Source of the DNA: Paramacrobiotus metropolitanus
Taxonomy: Eukaryota; Tardigrada; Eutardigrada; Parachela; Macrobiotidae
Direction: 5' to 3'
Assembly: GCF_019649055.1 (NCBI RefSeq)
Contig: NW_026570227.1
Coordinates: forward strand, 1,922,001-1,986,000
DNA: 64,000 nt
Below are positions 40,256 to 50,764 of this stretch, piece after piece (within the stretch, counting starts at the first letter, position 1; every line of letters starts with the position of its first letter). The notes under the pieces are model-generated. The model saw only the letters and a list, made by a program, of their open reading frames with translations. It made no database searches and was not told where the DNA came from. A program made the position numbers and the translations under genes.

Positions 40256-41507
40256 ATGCTTCTGTTGACGATCGTCTCGTTGTGCGTCTCCCTGGGAACG
40301 GCCGCCCGCAACGGCCAGCCGGACCGCGGCGATGGCGGACAGATGCCGGAACCGCACATCTCCCCGATGAACCAGGATCTGGAGCGCAATGTCGTGTCGG
40401 CGGCCGGTGGCGATCTGAACACCGGGAGTTTCGTCGAGTACTGGTACGTGGATAAACGGAATCAGCTTTTCCGCAAGGATTTCGATAAGGCCCGCGCCGA
40501 GAAGATGCTTAGTAATGTGCGTTTTGTCGACAACGCCTTCGACTCGTCGGTGTGGTATATTGGGACCGATGGGCAGCCGTACCGGCTGACGCCCGACAAG
40601 GAAACCGGCGAACTGGTACGTCGTAGAAAGCCGGTTATATTGTTAACAAATATGTGTACATGCACGTGTACTTCCGCTTTCGCGCGCTCCTGAACACGAT
40701 TTTGCATAGTTTTATGACATTGTGTAGCCAAATGATTTATATGTACATTGGCAAGAAAACCGGCAAACGGCGCGCAACATCTGGTTTGGCAGTTATGGCT
40801 GTAAGAAAATTCTAAAAAGAATTTTCAAAATTTTTAAATTACTTCCAAAACCAAAACAAAAATGTTCCAACCCTGGTTTTTTTACTCTCATTACATTAAA
40901 TGTGCTTTCGCTTTATTACGCTAAAATATGTTAGGTTCCCGGCGTTCCAAGGGGAACGACCTTCACCCGCCTGTCCCCGCGCAGTGTGGACGAGGCCCTG
41001 TTGGTGGCCAGCAACGGCCAGCTGTACCACTACGCCATGAAGGAGTTCGTGCCGGTGGACGGCGCCACCAACGCCAAGGACGCCGCGATGGGCAACGACG
41101 GCCTCCTGATGTACGCCACCCGCAACGGACAGCTGTTCCGCTGGAGCTGGGCCAGCAGCAGCTGGGAGGGGTACGAGCGCAAAGGTCACGGGGTGGCCGC
41201 CAACGACTTCGAGCATATCGTGATAGTGGACGCGCAGGGCAAGACGAAGAAGCGGGTAGACGGCCGCTGGAGGAACGTCAAGGACCGCTGCGACGATGTG
41301 GCTGTCTACTCGCCCACCGAGTTCCTCTGCGTCACGCCGGAAGGGGCGTTGCGAAACTGCAGTATTAGAAGGCAGACGGTTGACACTGATCGGCACGTGC
41401 TAAATAATCGATGCGCAGGGTTATTTTGCCGGCATCATATATTATATAACTGTCGTTGCTGGCACTTGTTAGTTGTTGATGGTTGTCGTGTACTTATTAA
41501 GAATTAA
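40256..41507 (+). CDS. Secreted protein with tectonin-like beta-propeller repeats (310 aa)
   Basis: Exons 40256-40615 and 40935-41507, phase 0 (CTG|GTACGT..TTAG). Residues 1-18 (M-L-L-L-T-I-V-S-L-C-V-S-L-G-T-A-A-R) form a signal peptide. Short repeated motifs follow: W-Y-V-D-K-R-N-Q-L-F-R-K, W-Y-I-G-T-D-G-Q-P-Y-R-L, L-L-V-A-S-N-G-Q-L-Y-H-Y, M-Y-A-T-R-N-G-Q-L-F-R-W and I-V-I-V-D-A-Q-G-K. The x-x-x-x-N-G-Q-L-Y/F-R pattern resembles tectonin/tachylectin blades that bind sugars or lipids in innate immunity or the extracellular matrix (family knowledge; role inferred). The last 40 or so residues are Cys/His-rich with no similarity I can see, so the true end could be a further splice. The intron contains a MITE arm fragment. 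Confidence 0.65.
40640..40830 (+). mobile_element. TTAA-family MITE arm fragment in the tectonin-like gene's intron
   Basis: Contains ATGTGTACATGCACGTGTAC, CTTTCGCGCGCTCC, AAAACCGGCAAACGGCGCGC and TTATGGCTGTAAGAAAATTC in family order. Ends are missing. Confidence 0.55.
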
Positions 41508-42573
41508 CATTTACTATATGACACAATACTTTAACTTGAGCACTCTAGTACTTAACAGCTACAGCCTAACAAAACTAGTTTTTATGTACGAGTACGAGTA
41601 CGAGTACTATTTACATAATTATTATTAGCATCGAAATACAGCGCGGGAATGCCCTGTCGGTTACATCAACTGTTCCACGTTCTGATGGTTTAAGTGCTGT
41701 TTACTTTGTTTTGTGATCTGTTTTTATGTATGATGTTAAACTGCTAGGTAATGACTAAACCAATAAATATTGATTATTATGTCCATATCACATATATAGT
41801 TATGTTCATATGCACGTACATATGTACGTAATGCAAACATAGTATTTTATATATAAACTGATGTACAATAATAAAACCTCGTGATATAACACTTACTGAG
41901 AAACGATACAATACAGTAACAGGTTTTCTATAAAAGTGAAAGATTTATACCACCTCAGCCGACTACGGAAATAGGCGGCCTAATTACATTACATGCAAAC
42001 TTTACCTGTATACAAGTAGTAGTACCAGCATAATGTGCAGTATGCTGGTGTCGAGCTTCGCCAGACACATTTCATTATTACAGTATGTTTGTGTAAGATC
42101 AGTCAATTGTCCAAAGCTCGAAGGAAATTAATACCTCAGGCTTAGTATCCCAGCTCAGATTATAAGATATCGACACTTCCGGTACACCACGTATATACAA
42201 ATAATTATTAGAATTATAGGCAACAGGAATGAATCCTGTAAAAGACTGAACGCGTAGGTTCATCTCGAGAGCGTTATCATTTCCGTTGATCCGTCATGGT
42301 ACGGATCGCACAGTGGTTGTTGTCAGCGATATTTGAGAAGCGCTGCAGCGGATGAGTGGGAGATGTACAGTAAGTACGGCAATCCGTTCCGTTCCCGTCG
42401 GAACACGACACTTGTCTCGTTGGCTAATTAGACAAACACCTTAGTCCAATACGTATGTTTCCAGGTGGCGAATGTTGTCAACAATCTTTTAATGTAATGT
42501 TACCATAAGTCTGGATGTTAGTAGTAAATCTATTCCTCAGTGCTTAAATGTAAAAGGTGTCTACAGTGTTTAA
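41508..42573. other. Intergenic region with a (TACGAG)n tract
   Basis: AT-rich. A short TACGAG/GTACGA microsatellite lies at 41586-41608. No gene seen. Confidence 0.5.
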
Positions 42574-43218
42574 GGGAAGTGGCCTGGTACATGTATCAAA
42601 TTTGTGTACATATAGATATTATATGTGCGCGAAAACTTTTACTTTCGAGCACACCCAAACACTTTTTGGTGTTGTTTTTATGACATTCTGTTGCCAGATG
42701 ATTTGTATACCTTAGTGTGAAAACCGATGGTGCGCGCAACATCCGGTTCGGGAGGTATGGCTGTAAGAAAATTCCAAAAAGTTTAAATGGATCCAGGGGT
42801 ACCAGGAGTCTCACCCATTATGAACCAGTCTTGTTTAAATTTTGCACATCTATGCACGTAACGATAAGTATGAAGAGCGTTTTTACACCGACCCAGAGTT
42901 GTACCATTTTCTTCCACTTCTAAAATGAATTTTAGAATTTCTAAAATTCAATTTAAAATCTGAGAGAAATATCTGAACCGTGGTCAAGTGTAAAAAAGCT
43001 CTCCGTGCATTTATATGCAAAATTTAAAGGAAATCGCTCCATAATCGAACTTTTGCCTGGTACACCTGAATGCATTTTAACTTCTTGGAATATACACAAA
43101 TCATCTGGCAAGTGGAAACACAATGCCATAAAATAAAGCAAAAAAATGTTCGGGGTGCGCAAAACGTATAACTATCGCGTAGATACACGAATTTGGTAGC
43201 ATGTACCGGCCCACTTCC
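42574..43218. mobile_element. TTAA-flanked foldback MITE, complete copy
   Basis: Ends GGGAAGTGGCCTGGTACATG and (complement) GGAAGTGGGCCGGTACATGC, each bordered by TTAA (42570-42573 and 43219-43222). The two arms of about 320 bp are inverted copies of each other and meet in an AT-rich centre near 42925-42960. No coding capacity. The TTAA target resembles piggyBac-type insertion. Confidence 0.8.
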
Positions 43219-43244
43219 TTAATGTAAATTGTAAAGGTCATGCC

Positions 43245-44629
43245 ATGGTCAATACAACGGTAAACGCCACGCTGATCGAGGTGTCCTTCCCGGTGCTCCT
43301 CTCCTGGTTCGTCCTGACCTCCGTCCTCCAGACCCTCGGGGGCCTGGCCATCATCCTCCTCTTAATCGCCATGTCCCGCCTCGGCCGATTACACACCGGC
43401 TCCGGGATCCTCATCGCCCACTACCAGCTGCTCCTCCTGCTCATGTGCTTCCTCCAGGCGCCCCTCAACAACACCACCTTCTTCCTCCTGCGCCTCCACC
43501 ACCTCTGACCCTCCCCTGCCCCTTTATCTACTTCCTCTACGTCCTCAATTACTCCCTTATCGCCTGGGCCGACGCCGCGCTGGCCTTGAACCGGTTCACG
43601 GCCATCCTCCTCCCGCACCACTACCCGCGCGTCGCCTCCCGCCGGGCGGTGGTGCTACAGCTGGCCGTGTGTTGGACAATCGCCCTGGGGTGCGCGCTGC
43701 CGCAGTACCTGTCGCCGCGCATCCAGGTGGCGCTGCTGCCGTCCGGGGCCTGTAATATCGTCCGCTCTGAGGGGCGGTTGTTGTTTATGTTGGTGCTGCT
43801 GTCGCTGTATGTGCCGCTGGGCGCCGTGGGATTTTTATATAGCTTCGTCTTTCTCAGCCGGTACTGCAAGGTGTGCCGCAACCGGGTGATGGGTTTGAAT
43901 GGGATTGTGGATGCGGTGTTTGTGGAGAAGATGCAGCGGCGCATCGCCACGGCGAAGATACTGTTCTACTCGTTTATCTGGTATTGCGTGTGTTTTATTC
44001 CGCTGTCGTTTATACCGTTGCTGTTGGCTGTGCCGCTGAACAGCGATATTCGAATTTTGCTCTGCACCAAGACCGTTTTTTATCTGGCTTTTGCTGCCGA
44101 ACCGGTAAGGATTAAAAAATTACCTAGAGTAGTACATAATTACGCTAAGAAAAGGCGACAGTAGAAAAGTACATTAATACGACAAAATAACTCTGTTAAT
44201 TTTATTTATATAAAGAATTTTTTGCCGGGTACGTACTGTATAAATAATTAATAAATTATAAACCCATGTATGAATAAACGCGACAGGTTCAGTTTGCATA
44301 AATGCACATAAATCTGTGCCCTGCAACCTTTACAGTTCACAGTGCTTCATGCTGCGTTTTGAAGCATCATTAAAAGCTTTAATCAAACGGTTCTCGGTTT
44401 ATTGATGCCGGTTTCTGCGTAGGCTTTCTTTTACGCGATGAGTGGCCAATATCGTCGCGAAGCGCGGAATATCCTGATCCAGTTATGGCAGTGGCTGGTC
44501 TGCAGAAGGGTCCGCTTCCGGAAGAATGCGCCGTCCCCGGAAAAGACCGTGGATTTGAACGAAAGCCGCTTAACGCTAACGAGACCGACGGCGTACTTCC
44601 GGTCGGGATTCGATGTCAGCCGCTATTAA
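43245..44629 (+). CDS. Rhodopsin-like GPCR 3, frame-broken
   Basis: Exon 1 is 43245-44104 and exon 2 is 44423-44629 (CCG|GTAAGG..GCGTAG, phase 0; stop 44627-44629). The start frame covers an N-glycosylated N-terminus (N-T-T, N-A-T), segment 1 and part of segment 2. It breaks near 43500: the frame stops at L-H-H-L, while P-F-I-Y-F-L-Y-V-L-N-Y continues in a frame one base shorter. Downstream are W-A-D-A-A-L-A-L-N-R-F (D-R-Y position), P-S-G-A-C, segments 4-7, and E-P split by the intron from A-F-F-Y-A-M-S. The intron position equals that of receptors 1 and 2. It is either a young pseudogene or a one-base error. A MITE ends 26 bp before the ATG, so its promoter may also be altered. Confidence 0.75.
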
Positions 44630-44725
44630 ACGCTTAATTATCCTAACGATTGCTGGAATGTTTATCGTTAATTCGCTGCGCCGTAGATATCGATGAAACT
44701 AAATGCTCGATAAATAACCAGCTTG

Positions 44726-47700
44726 CTAACGCTGTGCTTGCTGCAAATAATCCGGCATGTCTTTATTGGGGATTCCGAATGCTTTGAGTAACCTGGATGC
44801 ATAAGCGATATCACCGTCCAGTTGGCGTTTTTCCGCGGGATAAAACAGCTGACCTTTATTGACGTCCTGTGGGGTACGACTACGTTTGGCCGGTCCGTTG
44901 AGAGAGCGCATGACGCAGCGCACGCGTGCCGTATCCACCCGCACCAACAGGAAGCGGGCCAGCCGACGCAGTTCCCGTTGTGGATCATCTTTCAGGCGCT
45001 CAAAGAACGCCACCAGAACACTGCCGGGCGAGCTGACAACGGAGCGGATGGAGGGCAGCCAGGTGGCGCCCAGCTCGTGCACCATCACGTGGAAACCTGC
45101 CGACAGTAAACAGTATAGATATACTGTACATACTGTACACATGTACGGCCGTTGTGCTACGTATGACCGCTCACATCTCATAACGCTCCATATTCTTTTT
45201 ACAAGAGCAGAACTGATGAGATTACTTCGACATTTTTCTTATGTTTTCTTAGGTTATCTTGCGTTTACAGGCGACACGAATTTGCTAGATATGACTTGAC
45301 AAACAAAATTCGACTAGCCCATTTCGCAGTATTACGAAATGTTCACGTAACTTATAAGGCACGTTCACGTAACTTATAAGGCATGTTCACGTAACTTCTG
45401 GCGCCGCCAAAAGGGCAAGCCGACCTGCACATCACAAATAAAGCCTAATAACGATACACTGCGATCTGCCGATAAAATAGTGATACTTTTTCCGATCAAC
45501 GACAGAAAAACGTCATGTAAACAAGGCTAGAATAAAACCGTATTTCGGTGTGGGAAATGGTATTTCAGCGCATTTCTCTGACTACGACCTTTTTGGACAG
45601 TCTCGAGCTGGAGTTGTCGTGGGCGGCTGGAGCTTGCGCATATATGCTGCATGTTGATATACATGCTGCATGTTGAGTTGATGTTGGTTGATGATCATAA
45701 CACTGCCGCAAATGTGGAGTATAAGAACGATAACCACGATGTTCGTGCTAATCATTCTCCTACTCCACATCTGCGGTTAATGCAGAGTGATCCAGAGGAG
45801 AGCCGCAGTTTGCCACCGGAATAAAAACACTATGAGTGCCAGGCATTCAACCTGTTTCTTTCCCGGTGGCATACCTTTTCAGTTGATTTCTGTCGTTTGC
45901 AGGTCCGATGAGGAACGATACTATCATGACAAGAGATAATATCCGTTCTCCATGCAAGTTGGATACCATAGCTGTAATACTATGGTATCCGGCATGGAGA
46001 ACGGTTGTTACCTCTTGTCATGATTGGCCGGCTCCTGGACCCATATCGGGCATTATCGGCATATCCCATGATCGACTGATTCGGGCTTTAAACTTTAAAG
46101 AAGATTGGGGCAGCAGCCAAATCGGAAAGCATATCGCTAAGTGTCGATCCGCTGCACCAATCCTGATGATATACTGCATCAATAAAATTACTTCCGGGGC
46201 ACTGGAAGTACCGTAGAGTCCATGTTTATTCGGGTAAAGAACGATAACGGTGTATTAGTATGACGGCGTGCATTAAAGGCTCTCATATTTTCAGCACGCA
46301 GACAAATACTTTTTTTCTAAGAGTGAGTCTTGAAATTCATGATGGCGATCGCGATTCTTAATCGTCCATTATCGAAATCGTAGGTGAATTTACGGACTCG
46401 CGAGTTATAAAACCGACAAATGCAATGCTATAGCAAATGACACGCCGTGGGATCGCTTTCGCTATTAAAAAAAGTAGTTTTTCTTTATTATGGTCGTAGG
46501 TTGCTGAAAAAAAAACTTTCTCGCAATAAACAGCAATTTGAAAGGCTGCAACTGTTTTTAACTGATACTGCAAAGTGCACAACATAGCTCTAGTGATCAA
46601 ATGCTGCTGCTAGTTAAGGGAAGTGGCCCGGTACATGGTACCAAATTTGTGTACATGCACCAAATCTTTCACTTTCGCGCACTCCCAAACACATTTTGTT
46701 TATTTTATGACATTCTGTAGCCAGAAGATGTGTAGAAGTATACACTGGCGTGAAAACCGTTTGTGCGCACAACAACCGGTTCGGCAGTTATGGCTGTTAC
46801 AAAATTCCATAAAGTTTAAATCCATTTAGGTGTACCAAAAGTCTCATTATGGATCGATCTTCTTCAAATTTTGCACGTAAATGCGCATACCATGAGAAGC
46901 GTTTTTACACCGATCCACTGTTTTAGCATGTTTTTGAAATTTTACAATGAATTTCAAAAATTTTAAAATTCATTTTAAAATCTGAAAAAAATTATGGAAC
47001 TCTGGATCCGTGTAAAAACGATCTTCATGGCCATGTGCATTTACGTGCAAAATTTGAAGGAGAGCAGTCCATATGAGACTTTTGGTACACCTGAATGCAT
47101 TTAAACATTTTGGAATTTTGTTACCCCCATAACTCCGCAACCGGATGTTGCGCGCACAAACGGTTTTCACGCCAGTGTATACACATCATCTGGCTACAGA
47201 ATGTCATAAAACAATAGAAAAGTGTGTTTGGGAGTGCGCGAAAGTGAAAGTTTTCGTGCTTGTACACGAATTTGATACCATGTACCGGGCCACTTCCCTT
47301 AAATTGAGAAACTTTTCAGCTAACGGAATTTTAACCAGTTTAAACTATTGGGAACTATTGAGAAGTACTATCGAAATAAAAAAAGACATCTGTTGAGGTG
47401 AAGTTCGTGAAGTTGCTATGTTAAAACAGCAGGAAACACTAAAATCCACGTTTTCTACGCAGCTATCTAGCAACGTAGAAACAGCATGTGAGCCATGACA
47501 CATTCTATAGCAGATTTTACGGACACTGGAGATTTGGCATGGCGATCGCACATGCTATCACTGCGATAGCGAAAAAATTTCGCTATGGTATTTACGGACA
47601 CGACTACGTGGGATCACAGTCGGACTCGCGGAATACAATTGCTACTGCAATCACCATCGTACACGTCATGGTAGACCATTTCAGGACGATCTCGTGTGCT

Positions 47701-48826
47701 ATTCGTACTATCGCGGTCGTCATAGTAAATTTCAAGACTCACTCTAAGATGCCTTTTTATACAGTACTGTACAGTGTTTTCTTGCTGTTTATCGAAACAC
47801 AGAAGAAGAGCGCATTGTAACGGCTTACCGCATGTATAATTAGCCGCAGCCGAGAGCGACAGTTTATCTAACGCGAGGCAGTACATGAGTGCCAGGTCGC
47901 AGCAAGGTTTCTACTTTCTTTCGTGTTAAAGTATTACTGTATTCGTATATCGGCAAGTGTTCGTCGGAACTGTACCGTACGTCGTGAGTGGTAGAGATCC
48001 GTTGTGGTGACGCCGGTGTGATTGCCTCCGGACGCCACCCGCTTAAACTCGGCGACCAGCGCGTCGTAAGGGTTGCGGATGAGGAGGATGGTCTTCGCCG
48101 CTTGGAGATGCTGCACAAAATGCGTCTTGACGGTCATCACGCCGTGTTGCCGGCCTTCGCAGACAAACCCTAAACACACGTCGGGCGATCAAGGCGATAA
48201 CCGCAACGGTGTAAAACAACGCTCATTACCGGCTTTTTTTAGAGCGGCGTCGTGGTAGACACTGCCGGTGCAGACGCCGGTCAAGCGCTCGATCAGCCAG
48301 CGCAGCCACGTGTTGCCGCTGCCGGGCAGACTGAGCAGCGCCGTCTGCGGAACAACGGTGGTTCCCTTGGGCAGCGGCCGGGATCGATTACACACATCGC
48401 CTGCAAGAAAGAAGAACGTACACGATTTTTCCTGTTTTGTCATGCATGCTTAAACTAGAGTTACTTAATTACTCTAGAGTAGTGCCTATACGCAGCGCAA
48501 GCTTATTTTGCTAGAAGTTTGCGAACTGGCTACTATTTCAATTAAAGAGGTATACGTTGTATTTGTTTAATGTACGTATACGTGGAACTGTGGAAGCACT
48601 GCGGTGCGGTCCAGCACCGACCAGTAGCGTTAAGAATATAGGTCACGTTATCCCATTCCGTTAGGTTATCATCATTATCCGCTCCCGGGTTCGGTGGATC
48701 TTGGAGAGCGGTCCGCGTCTGCGGGCGGTGGAACACAACTAAGATTTGTAGACTGAAAATGGTGCATAACCATAGGGGAAGACTGCAAATGATGGACAGG
48801 GCAGGACCACAGCCGCGCTGGCGCAT
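44726..48826 (-). CDS. WSCD-type sulfotransferase, type II membrane protein (322 aa)
   Basis: Minus-strand exons 48589-48826, 48230-48400, 47981-48169 and 44726-45096. All joins are phase-consistent (969 bp in total). Residues 9-30 ([16 protein letters not shown]...) form a signal anchor, and N-V-T and N-A-T in the stem are glycosylation sites. Exon 2 has [11 protein letters not shown], the 5'-phosphosulfate loop for PAPS. Exon 3 has [10 protein letters not shown], the 3'-phosphate site. Exon 4 has [10 protein letters not shown] and the C-terminal fold. It should be Golgi-resident, moving sulfate from PAPS to a glycan; the acceptor is unknown. The first donor (GTTCCA) is weak, so the exon 1 border is the least certain. 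The 2.9-kb intron 3 hosts a MITE and two hairpins. Confidence 0.85.
45343..45397 (+). repeat. 22-bp tandem repeat, 2.5 copies
   Basis: GTTCACGTAACTTATAAGGC repeated, the third unit truncated. It lies in intron 3 of the sulfotransferase gene. Confidence 0.75.
45706..45776. ncRNA. Candidate microRNA-like hairpin A
   Basis: 71 nt: CCGCAAATGTGGAGTATAAG pairs with TTCTCCTACTCCACATCTGCGG over about 26 positions with a few mismatches, leaving a loop of about 19 nt. Stem length, mismatches and loop size resemble an animal pre-miRNA. There is no expression evidence, and the transcribed strand is unknown (the host gene is on minus). Confidence 0.3.
45923..46024. ncRNA. Candidate long hairpin B
   Basis: 102 nt. 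ATCATGACAAGAG pairs with CTCTTGTCATGAT, CCGTTCTCCATGC with GCATGGAGAACGG, and GGATACCATAG with CTATGGTATCC. Small internal mismatches and one 5-nt bulge are present, with an 8-nt loop. It is 150 bp from hairpin A. It could be a pre-miRNA-like transcript or a foldback remnant. Confidence 0.3.
46618..47298. mobile_element. TTAA-flanked foldback MITE, complete copy (681 bp)
   Basis: Both ends read GGGAAGTGGCCCGGTACATG inward, and TTAA lies on each side (46614-46617 and 47299-47302). The two arms of about 340 bp are inverted copies joined at an AT-rich centre near 46940-46980. It lies in intron 3 of the sulfotransferase gene. Confidence 0.85.
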
Positions 48827-49648
48827 TTAGCTCCCGCTAATCACAATTCTCTGATCAACGTTATGCAAGCCAAACAGGCACTGCATTATTCGTGCTGCAC
48901 AAAAGACCAATGTCGGCGTCGCAAGAATGATCTTCGTAGAATGCGAACAACGCAGTACCGGTTGATCACTGTAGAACGATTCTGCACATGGATTCTGCTG
49001 ATCGAATAAACGCACGAAGGAGGTGAACGTCGGCGATCATACTATCAAGCGAGGAAACTTTCTTCACGTCACTCAACATATAACGCGCACTTCCGTGAAG
49101 CGCATCGTGGAGGAGCACTAGTGATTTGTTTATTACAGCGAGTACGGTATGCGAATATGTACACCGCGAAGACGAAGCGATACATCGTACGTTCAACCTG
49201 CATGAGTTGGTAAAATAAACTGTAATCGGCGTAATATTATGTTATGTTATTACTGATACTTGTATGCGCAGTGACAATCAACCAAGTATCTGTACGAAGT
49301 ACTCCTAAGAACTAAATAATGCGAGGGCGGGCAACATTGCCGGCATCGGTGCTGCACGGAAAATGTAGGACGCGTAGTGGCTGAATGTTGCCGCGTGTCG
49401 CGTGGCAATGACCCTGTAATAAATTTGATCATCCGTAATACACTGTATATATCAGCTTTGTGAAGTAATTATGAAGCATGCAGTGCCGACACTAAAAATT
49501 ACAACGGTAGCTACAACTTACTGAAGAAAAAAATTTTAAAAATATTGATCCGTCTGCGTGCTGAAATTTCGACCTTTAATTGAAATGTGAATTGCTGCGA
49601 GCACGCTGGACCAACAAGGCATGTTGCTTATACACTGCGATAAACGCA
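48827..49648. other. Intergenic region upstream of the sulfotransferase gene
   Basis: No supported gene. The presumed promoter of the minus-strand gene lies in the left part. No TATA box recognised. Confidence 0.5.
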
Positions 49649-49827
49649 GTGTGAGCAGAGAAGCGGCTCACGTAAAGCGACAAAATCTTTCAAAGGATTT
49701 CAACGTATTGCGCCGTGGTGCAGTGGTACTGCCTACGCGGATCTAACGACGTAGCCGGGGTTCGATTCCCCCATCGGCGCCTTTTTCAGCCGTTTCTCGG
49801 TTTCCCTCGGATTGCGCCCTGCTGATT
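49649..49827 (+). repeat. 179-bp direct repeat, copy 1 (contains tRNA-like unit)
   Basis: From GTGTGAGCAGAGAAGCGGCT to TGCGCCCTGCTGATT. It recurs without visible change at 50012-50190, offset 363 bp. Confidence 0.9.
49710..49781 (+). tRNA. tRNA-like Pol III gene, copy 1 (identity unclear)
   Basis: 72 nt with an A box TGGTGCAGTGG, a B box GGTTCGATTCC and a TTTTT terminator right after the 3' end. A 6-bp acceptor stem (GCGCCG/CGGCGC), a T arm GGGG-TTCGATT-CCCC and an anticodon-arm stem CTACG/CGTAG form. The loop is 12 nt instead of 7: CGGAT followed by CTAACGA, which would give anticodon AAC (Val) if CGGAT is an insertion. Extra bases also sit between T arm and acceptor. It may be a tRNA with unusual insertions, a tRNA pseudogene, or the head of a tRNA-derived SINE. 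Confidence 0.45.
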
Positions 49828-50011
49828 TGGTAGCAGATCAAGGTTCGGTACGTCCACTTCGCCTATGAGACCAGTGTGCTAACCTCGAACGGGAGGAACA
49901 GAGCAAAAATGAATAAAATGATAAAATGAAAAGAGAATGCGGTGAGCCGGAGCCGCCGCTTAAAGGATCGCTTAGTCTCGCTACGAGGACGTAGCGAAAG
50001 CTGCAAAGGGG

Positions 50012-50190
50012 GTGTGAGCAGAGAAGCGGCTCACGTAAAGCGACAAAATCTTTCAAAGGATTTCAACGTATTGCGCCGTGGTGCAGTGGTACTGCCTACG
50101 CGGATCTAACGACGTAGCCGGGGTTCGATTCCCCCATCGGCGCCTTTTTCAGCCGTTTCTCGGTTTCCCTCGGATTGCGCCCTGCTGATT
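50012..50190 (+). repeat. 179-bp direct repeat, copy 2
   Basis: Same as 49649-49827. The 184 bp between the copies are unique, so the unit was duplicated in tandem with its spacer or inserted twice. Confidence 0.9.
50073..50144 (+). tRNA. tRNA-like Pol III gene, copy 2
   Basis: Identical to copy 1, including A box, B box, 12-nt loop and T5 terminator. Conservation of both copies through the flanks reflects recent duplication rather than selection on the RNA alone. Confidence 0.45.
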
Positions 50191-50707
50191 GCAGCGATCG
50201 AGTTGATCTTGCCAGTAGCGCTCACGGTGCAGCTCACCATCCTGCCACTACGGGCGGTTGCCTTATCCGCTGTTATCGCACTTCCCCGAGTTAATTGTTT
50301 TACATGATTATTACTACAGTAACTGCATGTTACTATATTCCCGCAATATATTAACTAATATATGCCGGTAAGAAAAGTGTACTCTGTATATCGTACATTG
50401 CAGTATTGCACTAAGAACGCGGTCTGAGTTACTGGAAGCGCATGCAGGAAAGCCTACCGCGTACATATATAACGCAAGCCATGCCGGAATTTTCCATGTG
50501 TGTGGAAATAACCCGGATACGCGTGCGTTCTGCGTTCAAAGTGGCGCAAGCAGATTACGGTGCCGGCTTCTATACTCGCAGCGAGTGCCGGCAACGACAC
50601 ACGCTGAAATTCAGTAAACAGTCAAGTTTAAACTCCTCAACGAGATGCTCGCTAGCACGACTTATAACGCGCTTTTCAAGCACGCGCATCAGTGTTTGTG
50701 GAAACAG

Positions 50708-50715
50708 TATATAAG
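50708..50715 (+). promoter_or_regulatory. TATA box of the acetyltransferase gene
   Basis: TATATAAG 57 bp upstream of the ATG at 50765. A start of transcription about 30 bp downstream would leave a short leader. It argues against the in-frame ATG at 50645, which would lie upstream of it. Confidence 0.5.
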
Positions 50716-50764
50716 TCTCTTGCCGCTGACCAATTTGCTCAACTCCCGATCTCCTCCACGCAGC

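Noticed and set aside
43480-43520. A short intron in GPCR 3 explaining the frame change
   Set aside because: No GT..AG pair of plausible length exists there and protein similarity continues without a gap. A one-base loss fits better.
50645-50764. Upstream ATG adding 40 residues to the acetyltransferase
   Set aside because: A TATA box at 50708-50715 lies after this ATG, and the added residues have no GNAT similarity. The ATG at 50765 is preferred.
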